Shown: positions 36,193 to 37,945 of the stretch, piece by piece
Layout: each line of letters begins with the position of its first letter
How positions within the stretch are numbered: position 1 is the first letter of the stretch
NCBI RefSeq assembly: GCF_003313395.1
Contig: NZ_QNFZ01000292.1
Location: 1-37,945, forward strand
DNA length: 37,945 bases
DNA from: Nonomuraea lactucae
Lineage (GTDB): Bacteria > Actinomycetota > Actinomycetes > Streptosporangiales > Streptosporangiaceae
Direction of reading: 5' to 3'
Translations under genes and position numbers: made by a program
Notes under the pieces: generated by a model
Told to the model about the DNA's origin: nothing
The model's database searches: none
Seen by the model: only the letters and a program-made list of their open reading frames with translations

Positions 36193-37110
36193 GTGAAAGC
36201 CCATTCCCCCGTGACTCACCCTTCGACCGGCACCCGGGTGGTTTTCCTGGGCGGCCTCGGCCGCAGCGGCACCACGCTGCTCGAGAGGCTGCTGGGAGAG
36301 CTGCCCGGCGTGGCGCCCCTCGGCGAGGTGGTGCACCTCTGGGCACGGGGCGTGCTCGCGGGAGAGCCGTGCGGCTGCGGCGAGCCGTTCCCCGCCTGCC
36401 CGTTCTGGCGCGAGGTCGGCGACCGGGCGTTCGGGGGCTGGAGCGAGACGCTGGCCACCCGCGCGCTGGCGCTGCGGCATCGCGTCGACCGCACACGCAG
36501 GGTCCTCCGCATCGGCCATCCCGACCTGGCCGAATACGTCCGCACCTACCGGCGCGTCTACGACGCGGCGGCGGTCGCGGCGGGCGCGCGCGTCGTGATC
36601 GACTCCAGCAAGCACGCCTCCCTGGCCCACTGCCTCGCGGCGGGCGGAGCCGCCATCCACGTGATCCATGTGGTGCGCGATCCGCGTGCTGTCGCCCACT
36701 CCTGGCGCAGGACGGTCCGCCGCCCCGAGGACGGCCGGCCGATGACCCGCTGGAGCCCGGCCCGCACCGCACTCCACTGGACCGCCCAGAACCTCGCGCT
36801 CGACCTCCTCGCCCGCCGCGGCGCCCAGGTGACCAGGCTCCGCTACGAGGATCTCGTCACCGATCCGCGCGCCACGCTGACCTCCCTGGCCCAGGAGCTG
36901 GGCCTGCCCGCCGAGCTGCCGTTCGTCACCGGCTCGACCGCCCGCCTCACGATGGCCCACACCGCCTCCGGCAACCCGATGCGCTTCACGGTCGGCCCGC
37001 TCGGGCTGGCGCTCGACGACTCGTGGCGGTCCGGCTCCCGGCGCGGGCTGGTCACCGCCCTCACCTGGCCGCTCCGGTCCAGATACGGCTACCGCGGGGC
37101 CCCGGCTTGA
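36193..37110 (+). CDS. PAPS-dependent sulfotransferase family protein
   Basis: 305 aa from GTG 36193; a GTG at 36211 is the alternative start. The 5'-phosphosulfate loop GRSGTT (23-28) in FLGGLGRSGTTLLERLL and the 3'-phosphate motif HVVRDPRAVAHSW (R162, D163) are the two cofactor sites of sulfotransferases. VIDSSKHASLAHCL between them is typical of actinobacterial members. No membrane segment is present. No ribosome binding site is seen. An inverted repeat ACTCT-N7-AGAGT (36154-36170) lies just upstream and may be an operator or promoter element. It probably transfers sulfate to a glycan or lipid; its position after cysQDN supports PAPS use. The acceptor is unknown. Confidence 0.88.
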   Translation: MKAHSPVTHPSTGTRVVFLGGLGRSGTTLLERLLGELPGVAPLGEVVHLWARGVLAGEPCGCGEPFPACPFWREVGDRAFGGWSETLATRALALRHRVDRTRRVLRIGHPDLAEYVRTYRRVYDAAAVAAGARVVIDSSKHASLAHCLAAGGAAIHVIHVVRDPRAVAHSWRRTVRRPEDGRPMTRWSPARTALHWTAQNLALDLLARRGAQVTRLRYEDLVTDPRATLTSLAQELGLPAELPFVTGSTARLTMAHTASGNPMRFTVGPLGLALDDSWRSGSRRGLVTALTWPLRSRYGYRGAPA

Positions 37111-37140
37111 CCCGTCTCACCCCACCCCGGGAGGAGCTCC

Positions 37141-37945
37141 ATGATCCACTCCGTCGGCGTGGTGATCCCCACGCGAGGCGACCGGCCCCGGCACCTGCGT
37201 GCCGCCGTCCGTGCGGTGCTGGCCCAGGACCATCCCGGCAGGATCTCCCTCGTCGTCGTCGCTGACCGCGCCGATCCGGGGCCGGTTGAGGACCAGGTGG
37301 CCGGCGTCGCCGTCCCTCGCGGCGGGCGCGTACGAGTGCTGCCCAACTGCCTCACCCCAGGGCTGCCCGGCGCCCGCAACACCGGCATCGCCGCGTGCGA
37401 CACCGACCTGATCGCGTTCTGCGACGACGACGACGTCTGGCTGCCGGGCAAGCTCGCCGCGCAGACCCGCGCCCTCGACGGCGGGGCCGAGTTCGCGAGC
37501 TGCGGCATCGAGGTCGAGTACGACGGACGCCGGGTCCCACGGCTGGCAGGCACCACCACCGTCACCGAGGACCAGCTCGTCCGGTCGCGCATGGTCATGG
37601 TGCACTCGTCCACGTTCCTGTTCCGGCGCGGCGGGCTCTGGGTCGACGAGAGCGCCCCCGGCGGCCAGAACGAAGACTGGGACCTCGCCCTGCGCGCCGC
37701 CCGGCGACGGCCCATCGCGAACGTCGACAGCCCCCTCGTCCGGGTCCGGTGGGGCGCGTCCCACTACGTCGCCCGCTGGAGCGACCGCATCGCCGGGCTC
37801 CAATGGATGCTCGCCCGCCACCCCCGCCTGGCCGCCGATCCACGCGGCGCGGCCCGCATCTACGGCCAGCTCGCCTTTCACCACGCCGCGCTCGGCCACC
37901 GGCGCCAGGCGGGCCGCTGGGCGCTGCGCGCTCTCGCCGCCCGGG
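37141..37945 (+). CDS. GT2 family glycosyltransferase, 3' end outside the window
   Basis: 268 codons are visible from ATG 37141 (GGGAGGAG four bases upstream); no stop occurs before the window ends. The GT-A fold is clear: VVIPTRGDRPRHLRAAVRAV, GARNTGIAACDTDLIAFCDD with an Asp-rich metal site (CDDDDVW), and NEDWDLALRAA as the likely catalytic ED region. The visible part has no membrane segment. It starts 30 bases after the sulfotransferase stop, so both are probably one transcript. It likely adds a sugar in the assembly of the surface glycan begun by the upstream polyprenyl-phosphate transferase. Confidence 0.88.
   Translation, partial: MIHSVGVVIPTRGDRPRHLRAAVRAVLAQDHPGRISLVVVADRADPGPVEDQVAGVAVPRGGRVRVLPNCLTPGLPGARNTGIAACDTDLIAFCDDDDVWLPGKLAAQTRALDGGAEFASCGIEVEYDGRRVPRLAGTTTVTEDQLVRSRMVMVHSSTFLFRRGGLWVDESAPGGQNEDWDLALRAARRRPIANVDSPLVRVRWGASHYVARWSDRIAGLQWMLARHPRLAADPRGAARIYGQLAFHHAALGHRRQAGRWALRALAAR

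Noticed and set aside
36178-36960. 260-aa minus-strand open frame opposite the sulfotransferase
   Set aside because: Shadow frame; the plus strand has both PAPS-binding motifs.

Overview
This window looks like a chromosomal segment of a high-GC actinomycete. The GC content is very high, GTG and TTG starts are common, and several genes have no visible Shine-Dalgarno sequence, which suggests leaderless transcripts. Housekeeping genes appear in actinobacterial order: a PMT-type mannosyltransferase, metG, tatD, ksgA, ispE, an ABC-F ATPase, tamR/tam, ppk-mutT1, tRNA-Gln-glmU-prs-rplY-pth. I infer a Streptosporangiales-like organism (for example a Nonomuraea relative), but gene order alone does not prove that.

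Left part (1-5.7 kb): the 3' end of a PMT-like protein mannosyltransferase overlaps tail-to-tail with a polytopic GT-C-like glycosyltransferase. A DPM1-like GT2 enzyme, which would make the lipid-linked sugar donor, is divergent from the latter. metG and tatD follow. Where many actinobacteria carry rpfB between tatD and ksgA, this window instead has a 51-aa conserved small protein, a secreted FG-GAP beta-propeller, and a transmembrane Ser/Thr kinase translationally coupled to the propeller (5.7-9.2 kb).

Middle part (9.3-20.6 kb): ksgA and ispE are separated by an accessory patch. It holds a 38-bp direct repeat, an orphan Phd-like antitoxin, stop-interrupted coding remnants, a decayed IS5-type transposase, and a secreted NlpC/P60 hydrolase with an 18-bp coding minisatellite. 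After ispE come a doubtful Cys-rich small ORF and a LuxR regulator divergent from an FAD/NAD(P) oxidoreductase, with two palindromes between them. Then come an ABC-F ATPase and the divergent tamR/tam pair with a near-palindromic operator.

Polyphosphate and lipid part (20.8-27.3 kb): a CYTH-CHAD protein converges on mutT1 and ppk. Upstream of these, on the same strand, are a TetR regulator with an unusual C-terminal 11-residue-repeat helix and an acyl-CoA desaturase. The desaturase upstream region carries three tandem repeats and two TACG-N4-CGTA inverted repeats.

Right part (27.5-37.9 kb): the tRNA-Gln, glmU, prs, rplY and pth genes are followed by a polyprenyl-phosphate sugar-1-phosphate transferase, cysQ, cysD and cysN in a tight operon, then a PAPS-type sulfotransferase and a GT2 glycosyltransferase that runs off the window. 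Together they look like the start of a locus for a sulfated surface glycan or glycolipid: an initiating transferase, sulfate activation, PAP removal, sulfotransfer and chain building. No APS kinase (CysC) is present in the window, so that step must be encoded elsewhere or beyond the right edge. This is the most interesting system here.
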